64,000 nt of DNA, from the NCBI GenBank assembly GCA_037074765.1, contig JBAMDO010000580.1:744001-808000 (forward strand). Reading direction: 5' to 3'. A model generated the notes under the pieces. It did not search any database. It was not told the DNA's origin and worked only from the letters and a program-made list of their open reading frames with translations. Below, piece by piece: positions 53,712 to 64,000 of this stretch. Each line of letters opens with the position of its first letter. Position 1 is the stretch's first letter. Position numbers and translations under genes: made by a program. Source of the DNA: Mansonella perstans (Eukaryota > Nematoda > Chromadorea > Rhabditida > Onchocercidae).

Positions 53712-55173
53712 GATTTGAATATAGTCTGTTCTAAGAGAATATTATACAATGCAGTGGACATTGAAGGGCAAATAAAAGAGTTGATAAAAAGTGCATTGAG
53801 AAATTTTGCAAGAAATAGCAAATATCGAGATAGCGAATATCGTCCCAGCGTCCACTTAGTTAGATTGTTTCTGGTTGTAATATAAACTCTTGATAGAGTA
53901 AATTGTATGAAATCTAGAATAACTTTGAATCATTGAGTAGTTATCAAACTGCATTATCTGCTCTTGAAATTCATTGTTAATTCAATTTCATTGTATAACA
54001 TATTAGTTTTTTGCTATCTTCTGAACTTTTGAATAGAAGCATTCAGTGTAGAAGTCAAAATTATTATCAGATGCTCGAATTTGTTGCATATGTTATATGG
54101 AGAGTTGCTTGCATATGCGTGTATTATTTATGCACATATTTTTGTATGTTACCATCTTCTAATTATTACCATCAGCTTTCGATTTTACCATCTTCTAATT
54201 ACTACCATCAGCTTTCGATTTTTTCTATAAAATAAGTTCTTTTGCTTTCTATGAAATGTATTTTACAAGAAAAAATGGAATTTGGAGAAATTTCACTTTA
54301 TCAGTAAAGAAATGCATTAGAAATAGCGAGAGAAAGAGATTCTATCGACAAGTTTTTTTTTGTTGAACAAGGTGAGATGAGTTCTTATCAGCTTTAAATT
54401 TCTTAATGAAATTCACAGATGATTTCTTTAAAGATCATAATTCCTCTAGTTCGTTCAATTTTGTTTTTAAATGTTATTTGATCGCTTAGTATTCAATGCA
54501 TTTTTCTTCGCATTGCTGATTCGCTAATACGGCTTACCTGAGCAGTTATTCCAAAATTCATCTTCCAGATAGATGAAAGAAAAAATAAATCGCTATAACA
54601 ATAACATTTTGCTGCGATTACAATTTCTTTAACGTATTAAATTTTTGCACTTGTTAGTTTTATCAACTTTTCTGTTGTTACTTACTTCTTAAGAATCACT
54701 CATTGTATGTATTCTTAAATTAAATTAAATTAAATCAATTAAATAACATCTTTTCCGTCATTTTATTTTGGATTCCTTATTGTGATCAAATTTAAATTTA
54801 AATGTCTGCATTTTTCAAAATCAATATCGGTCCTTGGAAGTTTTTGAAAGGAAGTTTTAAGAAACATAAAGAGCAGAAGAAGCGCGATCCGTAACATAAA
54901 ATTTGAGAGCAGCAGATACGAAAATATTCATGAGAAGATAAAATGCATCTCTCACTCATAGAACTTTATTTAGAATATCTTTTTTGGAATTATACTAGAA
55001 ATGGAGAATACACAACATACAGGAAGAGTATGTGTGTTACGTATAAGCCTGGGTATACATCGATTTTTTTTGGAAAAAATGTACACTGTGCTTCAGAGCC
55101 TACTTACTGAATTGGGCCTTGCAAGGCTTCCTGATAAGTCTAAATAATTGAAGGCTCTCACTAGAAGAAGATT
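53712..55173. other. Intergenic region upstream of TMEM132
   Basis: No supported exon. Contains a 36-bp direct duplication and AT-rich sequence. Confidence 0.45.
54151..54222. repeat. 36-bp direct duplication
   Basis: ACCATCTTCTAATTAYTACC followed by ATCAGCTTTCGATTTT is present twice at period 36, with one base difference. Confidence 0.9.
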
Positions 55174-58100
55174 ATGCCACTGCTATCATTCCTTTGCATT
55201 CTTACTTCTTATTCACTGTTTTTGCTGCTTAAGTACTGTTCTACGGTTACAGGTTCGTACTTTTATAAATGCAATTCCTTAATAATTTAATTTTGTACAA
55301 CAAGAACAGGCCTTTGTTAAATTAAAACACAATGTATTGAGCAATAGGAATGCGCTTTTCAGGAAGGGCAAAATTTACTCAATTTTTTGACTTCAAGTAA
55401 TGCTTACAAATAAAAGGAGTAATTTAGCTTTTCTTCCCATCTCTTTTGACAAGACGATTAATCAACAAAACAATTCCTCGTCCTTTTCTTCATTCTGTAA
55501 TCAAAATATAAATGCTATTAATTTGTTCAATACGAATTTGCAAATGGCTTATATTAGTTAACCTGTACTTGATTATTTGCACATTACCTTCAAACTCCAT
55601 TTTTAAAGTATTTTCAATTGTAGATGGAAATCAGATCCAAAGCTAAATAGTTGATGGTAGCGAAAGGTTATCATATCTGAAGACTAAGATTCTGTAATCC
55701 TTCTTCCAAAGACTTATCAAAAACATGATGCGCCTTACCTCAATCTACTTCTCTCTACATTGACTATCAGTAAATCAATTTGGCATAAGTAAAATGAAAA
55801 ACCAGAGAAGTGGAAAATTTTTGAGATACTGTGTCAGAATCAGATTTCGGCACGAAAAAATATTACTTTAAATCTTATACATCTGTTTTCAAGAACAACT
55901 TTTTCACATTTTCAGTAACCACCAACATTTTATTTATTTTTTACGCAAGTAAATAACTGTTCCTCGAACTGTTTGAAATATATATGAACTGCAGAATTAA
56001 TAATATTTACCTGAAATTGTTCAACATAAGGCGAAAAGGAATGGACGAATTCGCAATATCCAAGTTTGTCATCGAGTAACAGATGGAGTGAAAAGCATGA
56101 ATGCTCTCGTATCATAACCACTGTCCTGATATTTAAACAGGCTAAAATGAAGCAGATGAGTGCCAAAATCATAAATGATCCGCGAGAATTATTATCCTCA
56201 TTGCAGTTCAGATAAAATGACGAAAAGCAAACTTGTGTTTCAGTTATAAATAAGAGCATTTACTTAAGAAAAGAAGCCAATACAAATAATCGGAAGCAAA
56301 TAATTTGTCTTCATAACTAAAAGATAAGAATTAAACAAGATAGTGATTATGTATTTCCTATCAAATTATTCCGAAAAAACAGGAGTGAAATTAGATGGCG
56401 AGAAATATGTAAAAGTTTCATTTGTACTAGTCAGATTTGGTTAGTCCTTGACTGCTTCTTATCTTTCCTACTTGCTAAAAGAATTTTGGATTCCTGTTTG
56501 GGATTTTTCAAAATCTGTTTACTTAGGATTTTTCGGAATCCATTCATAAAGTATCTCTCATTGGACACTGTGACTTTGCGTTGCACATGATTTAAAGACA
56601 GATATTAAATGAAATCTTCCAATCTTGATGAGTGGACTGTATTTTTGTAGGAGTCTATCTCTCAGTGGTCTCTGATGTGAATGCGTTTTTATTATTCTCG
56701 CCACAGCATGGTACAAATCATAACAGGACAACGATTTTTTTTCAGGTTATTGTAAACATACTCTGAAATTAATTGGTAGTTAAGCCCCAATTATCTTCAA
56801 AAAATGTCTGAAATATGAAATTAACTAAGTTTTGCAGGATGGTTGTCCATCTCGTTCAAGCTCTATTGTAGGGACAGAATCTGGACGGCGTCATGTGCTT
56901 CCGCTGAATACTATTAGAATGCCGGATTGTGTAGTGATGATCAAAATTGCTTCGACTATCATTGCATTGGTAAGAATTTTACCTTAGAATTATACTTCAT
57001 GGAAATAGTTTATCCTTCATTGTTTGTTTAGGAAAGACCATTTGTGGATTTGGTAGCAGTGGCGGATGTTTCAGTACTATCTTACATTCGTCACCCTATT
57101 TGTATCACCGCACAATTGACACTGTCAACATCAGTAACAGTCCCGATATCATGCACTTTATCACCTTTCGATTCTGCTCGTCAATCGTGCCTCCTGCGAA
57201 TCATTGTTCCTTACTTGTGGTTTCCGCTTAACAATGGTGATAAGCAGGTCTATTCTTTTCAGTTATTACACATTCTGCATTTATTAATTTGATATTTTTT
57301 GTTTGCAGGAAGTTTTAATAGAATTTAATTTTATAATTTACAACTTCTTGTAGTGTTGATACAACAAAGTTGAGACATTGCGGAGACATATATCTTGGTA
57401 ATTTACCGAGAAAACATTGTCGTCTAGTAAGCCAATCTACCGGCAATTAATTAAGTTCATTGGTTAAACAGACATTGTGAGGCGTTGAGAGAGCTTTCGA
57501 AAAAAATGTTCTGTTGAAAAAGCTACATTTGTGGTGACTACTGAGTATATTGAAAAAGATTTTAAGAAATGAAAATTTCCAAATTGTAGTAAATTTATCA
57601 TTTACAGTTAGTCACACTTCTGCATTCCATAAATAAAGAATGTGGCAATCTGCATGCTGAACTGCATCGTACAAAAATAATACTGTTGCCGCCTTCTACA
57701 AATTATAAATCATTTGATCTCGACAAACAATTTCCCACTCTGTATGTTTTTACCATCAATTGTCAAATCTTGAAGAGACTTGTTCTTGCGAAATTTTTAT
57801 CATGGTTATAATTTAAAATCTAAAATGTTTGTATTAATATTAGAGATGTCTTCTGATGAAAAAAGGTGGGTGTTGAAAAGCTATCAGTCCTTTATATTTC
57901 TATAGGTAGGGAGGCTTAGAGAGATAGAGAATTAATTGTCATTGAAATTCAAATTGTTCAATGAATTGTTTTAAATCTAAATCATTTTCAGGCATTTGAA
58001 GCTATTATCACCAACGAATTTTACTCTTGCAGCAAGTTTACTTACCACTTTATTGTTACATTTAGATTATAACGGTGGCAATGAAACTCGCTTCACTGCC

Positions 58101-61100
58101 GTACAAATAAGGTACTTTCCAATTCCATCTCTCTTGCATTTGTTCGGAAATTTAAGATTCTGTGTTATATCTTCAAAGTGTACGGTGCAAATCTTTCTGT
58201 TTGATTCTAATATGACGCAATTGTCGCAGCCATTTCATGTCTGTCATTAGAATATCTTCAAGATGTTGAAGGATATTTTCTAGGAAAAAAATAAATTATT
58301 GTTTCGGAATTAAAAATGTGAATTGTTATCAATAAAACATTACAGGATTTGGTTAAATAGTAATTTGAAACTTGTAAGCGTCACTTCAGCAAATCCAAAA
58401 GTATGGGCAATAGAGATGGAAACTGCTTCTCATCCCGATACTTATGTGACCCTTACGTGTCATTATCATTCTTCCTCTTTCTTAGATGGTAATTTAGAGA
58501 GGTGAGCTGATTTCAATTGGCATTATTTTAGTTATTTTTGATTCTTAATTTTTCAATACATGTGAAATGTTTTTTGTTTCAATTATCAAGTTATCTTTTG
58601 TAGTTTTATCGACTATTATTTCATAATGAATAAATTGGTCGCTAATTTCCATTTAACGTTCCAAATATCTTGTAATGTATGTAAATTAATTTTGTCAAGT
58701 AAAAGCTCAATGCTGGAACAGACATTGGAAAAAAAAGCATGATCAGCTTTTTCTTTCAATTTGATAAAAATATTTTATTTCAAAAATTTTAAAATTTAAA
58801 ATTGTGTTTAATTTTATCAAGCGGATAATCATGTTACTACATGATCTAGTTTTTACAGATTCAAGGGATATATAATGATGATATTGATCAAAGTTAAAAA
58901 TTCAACAAAAACGAAGTCCAGAGCACAATTGAACGCTATCGATAATGATTTGATTAAAGTTCATTGGAAAGTGCAGTACTTTGTCTCTGAAAATTCTACT
59001 TACATGGTAAAATGTTTTATTAATTTCTCTTGAAAAATTTAGTAACAAAATAAAAATAGTGCCTGATTGCACGGTTCATTCGGTCAACGTGAGATCACAT
59101 TGCTATACTCAATCTAAATGACTGGTTGTAAATGAACCCTTAATAGACATTTTTAAAGATAGCCATAAGTTGCTTCTTGGATAACTCCATTGATAATAGC
59201 TGATTGATGATTTATTCAACGAATCAAAGTTTTAGTTATTTATGCGTCCACTCAACTAAATGTTCCATACATGGATACAAATCCTTAGAAATTCAAATTT
59301 TGTAAACAATTATTTATTCTTTAGGGTGAGACGACAACAGAAAGAGTAACAACACAATTCCGCATATTATCGGACTTTCTATATGCTTTACTGCCGATGA
59401 TCAAAGTAAATGGTTAATGATCGTTTGCGCCCTTTTAGGCCACATTTTCTATTGAAATGATCATAAAGGTGTAAGATTTCACTTAGTTTTCTTCTAGTAA
59501 AAAGGTTTTCAGAGTGAAAACTTAGTCAATACAGCGGTACTATCCGGAAAGCAAACGGCGATACCAATGAAAGTATTTTCCATTACGGAAGGTGGAAAGC
59601 TAAATGATGTAACAAGTGATTCATATTGTTTGAGTGGTGAATCACGAGTTTTGAAGGTTTCGCCAACTTGTAGTTCCATCTACGTTGACGGGTTCGTCTA
59701 TGCTATTTACTCTAATAACTACTGCTGCAACCTGTTACCATATATCTAAGATTTTCTGTTAGTATCTATATCATCTATAATCGTAATATCTAATCTAGCT
59801 CCTGTCACTGACGAATTCAAAGACTGGATGTTTTAGTGAACTTTAATTTGCATAGTACTCCCATCATAATTCGTTTTCAAAAGAGCTTTCAGGTTTTTAA
59901 ATTATAATGAATTACTAATAAAACGTTATGAAAAACACAGGTTTTTTAATTACCGTAATTTCTGATTTTAAATAGCAGATTGAATTAGAAACTTTTTTCA
60001 TGTCAATTACAGATCAGAGTTACGCGGTATGAGTAAAATTAAAGTTCACGTCTATTTTGAAACATTGACCACTTCGATCGAAGTTACAGTTTGGTATCCA
60101 CGACTCCCAATAACTGTTTGGATATCAGATCCGGTGCTGAATGCTATCAAAGGTTTTCTCGTTTACATTCTCTTTACTCGAATGGTTACAATGGATGGTA
60201 AGCTTACATAGTGGCGAAAATTTCAAACGTGATCAAAATACTAGATCTTCCAATGACTAGTCAGTTGATTGAGTTGTAGTCGTTCTTGAGAAAATTTCTA
60301 TACTTATCATTTTAGATTGGCAAATAGCAGTATGGAAATGGCTTCCTAGCAGGCGTAAAAGAGAAGCCCGACAGTTTGCTTGTGCCAATAAGTATCAGCA
60401 GGCCGAGGTATATTATTCGATTTACGATCCTTATTGTTGGCTACATTTTCTAGTGTAACGTATCTATGGAAATGTTCAGTCCACTAGTTTAAACTACTTC
60501 ACCTAAATCGATACCTAGAATTTAAGGATAGACATACGTTTAAGCCATTTCGCATTACTGCATGGTAAAGGATTTTTCAGTACTTATCCCACCACCGTTT
60601 CTAGCAAATCAAGTAATATAATAGGAACATTTGTGTACTTCGAGATCAGAATGCATCAAAGCATATTACTTTGCAGGTTCGCATCCTTGCAAGTTATTAT
60701 GTGGGAGATAAGGAGACTGGAGAGCAGATCTATCTATCCGGTGATCGAGATATTTTATTCGATGTAACAGCATTGACTATGAGTCATGTGCATAGTACAA
60801 ATATTGGTGTCGCTGTTGTATTAATTCGACAAGATCGTATTTTTGTTGTGGCTAATAGTCCCGGTTCAGCCAGGTCTGTCAATATACCAAAGAGACAGCA
60901 AAGACATCAAGTAATGTAATGCATGAACGAATGAATCTACCTGTGACAATATTTTCTGATGTCATAATGCTTTGTTACTGTAACAGTGTCAATTTTACAG
61001 AATAACAGTTCACTCAAATATTCCCAATATCGATTATGGCAGTGCTTCAATCGTGGTGCAATATTTTTATTTTTTTCCGATATTTTTTTTTTAGAATGAT

Positions 61101-63815
61101 AACTTTTTAAACTTTTCTTTCTTTCTTCAATTTTTGAAAAAAATTACTTATTAAATGCGCAGGTGACTGAAGATACTGTCTCTGTACGGCGACTTGCGGT
61201 AGAAGGAATTGTTAATATTGCTTTGGATATTGAACGAATTCCTAGCAGGACTCACGAATATATTGTTTCAACATTTATTCAAAATACTTTGACCTACAAG
61301 TATCAGGTAAGTTTTCTGAAGCCTTCATTTCTGTATCTTCGCTTATATTGGATTGAGCTGATATTAAAGTCAAAAGACATTTCCCATTTTGTCCCCCTAA
61401 CGCTAAGTAATAAAAGGAGAACCGTGTCATAAGTAATGGTCATTGATAAGAACAATGGAACTTTTTAGACGTGGAAGAAAGGTCACTATATACGGCATGA
61501 AAAATGTGAGGTTCGACCGATCGGTGCTGGTATCAAGCACGACAAATTAAATTTTTGCAGCATGCAACTTTAATGTGTCGATTATATTTCTCGGACGAGC
61601 AGATGCTTGAATTAACCGATATCCCATCAGAACAATACATATTGAGAGGATGGAGTTCAGATGAACAAGCTGTAGCACTGGATTATGGACTAAATGGCCA
61701 TAACATCGAATTAATCGTACTACAGAATATCAAGAATGTACAAATCTCAGTCAGTTTACATAGTCCAGCCCAGTGCAGTGAGCCAGATTCTAAAGCTATC
61801 GTTCAGATCGACTATCCCGTACAAATCGAATTCAATGAAAGGAAATTTACAAATACATCATCTATTATCAGTTGTTGGTTTAATCTATAATCAAACTTCC
61901 TTAAGTCCAATTACTTAATAATGTTTCTCACCTCTTTTTTACAAATGCTTCATCATTCCCGCAAAAAATTTAGTGGTGATTAGCTTTCCTTATAAGCCTC
62001 ATAAAAGGAACCTTTTTTCTGAATTCAATAAATAATTTAACTAAAGATAATGAACAATTTTATTAAAACAGCTTTCTTAAATCGTTCATTTTAGGGACGC
62101 TTTGAAAGGTTTTCTGGATTATTACAATTTTACGAATATTCCAAATCGTGAAGCTAAATTTTGAAATTCGACAAGTTTTAAAAGATAGAAACATTTAAAA
62201 ATGAAATTATAACAATATGATTAATACATAGCTTGACAGTTTTTGTCTTATCCAAATTTTTGATTCAAAGACCTTTGCGAGAATGATATGCATGAAAATC
62301 TTTAGAAAATCTTTTAGAACTTCCAGCAAAATAGGAATAGTCATCTTTCGTTAGTAGCGGTGACTTTTAAATCGAAATGTTTCTTTTCTTTTAAATCGTA
62401 ATGTTTCGTTCTTCGAAGTGCGATGAGTTGAATCTTGAAACATGTTGGGGTCTAAGCAATAATACTTGGACTCTACTTATCAAGTGGTAGTCTAATGTTT
62501 TATTGGATATAATTGTGACGATATTAGCTTGATTCAAGAATATCAATCAAAACCAATATTGTAGATAATAGTAGCACGAGATTGGAATCAGTCACAAATC
62601 CTGATAGTTGGAATTCGGTGATATTGCTCATATCGGTCATTCTTTTGGCAGGAATAATAGGTATTGTTCATGCGATAGGTACAAAAGCCAGAAAACCATT
62701 GAATAATGGTTATGAGAAGTTAGTACTGCCAATTCTAACTCGATTAAGTTCATCAAGCTCATGTGGAAAGGATGAAAATTCACAAGAATGGATATGGTTA
62801 TCGAAGGCACAAATTGACAGCACCAGTGTAAATAGCAGGTGTGTTATAGTGATTTGATAGGAGGAAAGGTACATCTATCAGAAGCATGCAGTAAAATAAT
62901 ATGAACTTTCAGAGTGATAATCATCGTGATATGTCACATTAATAGCTATTGAGAAATGGAAGCAATAGACATTTTTCTTCTTTTGACCTTTCATGTTGCT
63001 TAGTTAAGTAATATATTTACAAAAGACTAAGTATTCAGATATTCACAGAAATCAACTATTGCTATTGCTGATAATACATCAGATGTGAGTAGTGGAAGTA
63101 CGCAACGTAGTATATCATATCGTGGATCAGAAATCAGTGTGTTCATATCTCCACAACCTACTGTGGCTGTAAGTTCAATAATAAATGAATCTGGAATTAA
63201 TTGATAAAAGGAACTCGTCAGCTTTCTTTGTCATTTTCTTTCTTTTCTGATAACGATTTCGTATCCCTTAATGTATTGATTGGCAACAGAATTCCACAAC
63301 CTAATTCACTTCTTATCAAATAATTATTCCCAATCTACAAATGTTTCAGATCAGTCTTGATTCATTGGGAAGACATACAACAAGTTGGCGTAGTAGACCG
63401 AAAGCCACGTTAACAAGAAATGGGCTGACTGATAGCAGCTCTTCAGAACGTAACCTTTCCAGATATTCATATGCATATTCGAGTGGTAAGATGAACTAGA
63501 TTTAAGATTTGATTTGAGAGCTCAGAGTTCAATTTTTCCAGAAAGATTTTTTTTGGATTCTTCGATTCCATCTTTGTACAACTACAGCTATTAACTCCAT
63601 TGCGTTTGCATACCGGATTCCAAGTTTTGTAAAATAACCGTATTTATTGTTTAGGAAACAGTTTTACTCCTTTTTCTTCCGCTGGCAGTGAAAAAAGTCC
63701 GTGGAACAGCGGAGAAAGAACTGCAACAACACCTAAACAGATAAGTTGGTGGTATGTCGACCGTGATTTAGATTCCATGCGTGATATAGATGGAATCCGT
63801 GAAACGGTCACCTAA
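55174..63815 (+). CDS. tmem-132: TMEM132 family single-pass membrane protein
   Basis: TMEM132 proteins are large neuronal type I membrane proteins with adhesion-like extracellular domains, linked to actin and the WAVE complex. Exon 1 (55174-55252) is a signal peptide (PLLSFLCILTSYSLFLLL). Exon 2 (56651-56745) gives GVYLSVVSDVNAFLLFSP, and exon 3 (from 56838) DGCPSRSSSIVGTESG. About fifteen further exons give the ectodomain: CLLRIIVPYLWFPLNNGD; NLVNTAVLSGKQTAIPMKVF; VLKVSPTCSSIYVDG; VTVWYPRLPITVWISDPVLN; the DWQIAVWKW..RRKREARQFACANKYQQA stretch, with a basic site; LTDIPSEQYILRGWSSD. The membrane helix SVILLISVILLAGIIGIVHA precedes the conserved tail EWIWLSKAQIDS and a Ser-rich cytoplasmic end (ISWWYVDRD ... 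GIRETVT-stop). These match the family from end to end. One 1-nt frame clash near 57309-57355 is unresolved. Confidence 0.92.
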
Positions 63816-64000
63816 AGTGCTCTTCTTATAACAGTCCTGTTAGCTTTACTGTCTCTATTTCGTTACTTCTGCAACCCATTACACTACTCTTTAGTTACTT
63901 CAAAGTTTTTCAATTTTTTGATTGGTCAAAACGTTAATCATATTATCCAGCTTCATGTGATCTGGTAAGAATTTGATAGCCAGCACCATTTTCGGTATTG
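63816..64000. other. 3' flank of TMEM132 to window end
   Basis: Non-coding flank; no further gene is visible. Confidence 0.5.

Noticed and set aside
55930..56259. 109-codon minus-strand frame with an ATG, one hydrophobic segment and a GTAAAT donor-like site
   Set aside because: It sits antisense in TMEM132 intron 1. No second exon with convincing content was found downstream, so it is left uncalled.

Overview
The window reads as nuclear DNA of a nematode, most likely a clade III / filarial-type worm. It is AT-rich. Genes are split by many introns with GT donors (often GTAAG or GTTAG) and TTTCAG-type acceptors, and several start codons sit just after an isolated TTTCAG-like site, as expected for spliced-leader trans-splicing. 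Gene content is typically nematode: a flp-14 neuropeptide precursor and a MIG-18-like secreted protein. The species cannot be fixed from the sequence alone. No tRNA, rRNA, CRISPR array or intact mobile element was seen. Many exons are shorter than 60 codons, so gene models below were built by joining exons by reading frame and intron phase. || Layout: 1-1856 (-) parkin (pdr-1), cut by the window start. 5039-7268 (+) flp-14. 8301-10175 (-) four-TM MARVEL-like protein. 11441-13684 (-) TMEM33. 14735-17263 (+) SNF5/SMARCB1. 17768-19276 (+) Y14/RBM8A. 19841-24681 (+) GPATCH1. 25167-33721 (-) Hsp70-interacting protein Hip/ST13. Its 6.46 kb intron holds an opposite-strand gene at 27352-31936 (+) for a secreted protein with twelve [12 protein letters not shown] motifs. 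34368-34844 (+) small complex III subunit. 35787-38362 (-) MIG-18-like secreted protein. 39827-44320 (+) PDE12. 46049-50988 (-) DEAH helicase DHX15/Prp43. 52414-53711 (+) uncertain small gene. 55174-63815 (+) TMEM132 adhesion-type membrane protein. || Themes: SNF5, Y14 and GPATCH1 lie head to tail on the plus strand with gaps of about 0.5 kb and may be one trans-spliced operon. Y14, GPATCH1 and DHX15 all act in pre-mRNA splicing. PDE12 and the complex III subunit are mitochondrial, and parkin is a mitochondrial quality-control ligase. Intergenic stretches carry several short minisatellites (units of 21, 25, 29, about 44 and 52 bp), mostly in gaps upstream of gene starts. || The best candidate for something undescribed is the nested gene in the Hip intron: a signal peptide followed by about 1,150 residues in which a CX5C mini-motif recurs twelve times between Lys/Glu-rich linkers, with a divergent C-terminal copy.
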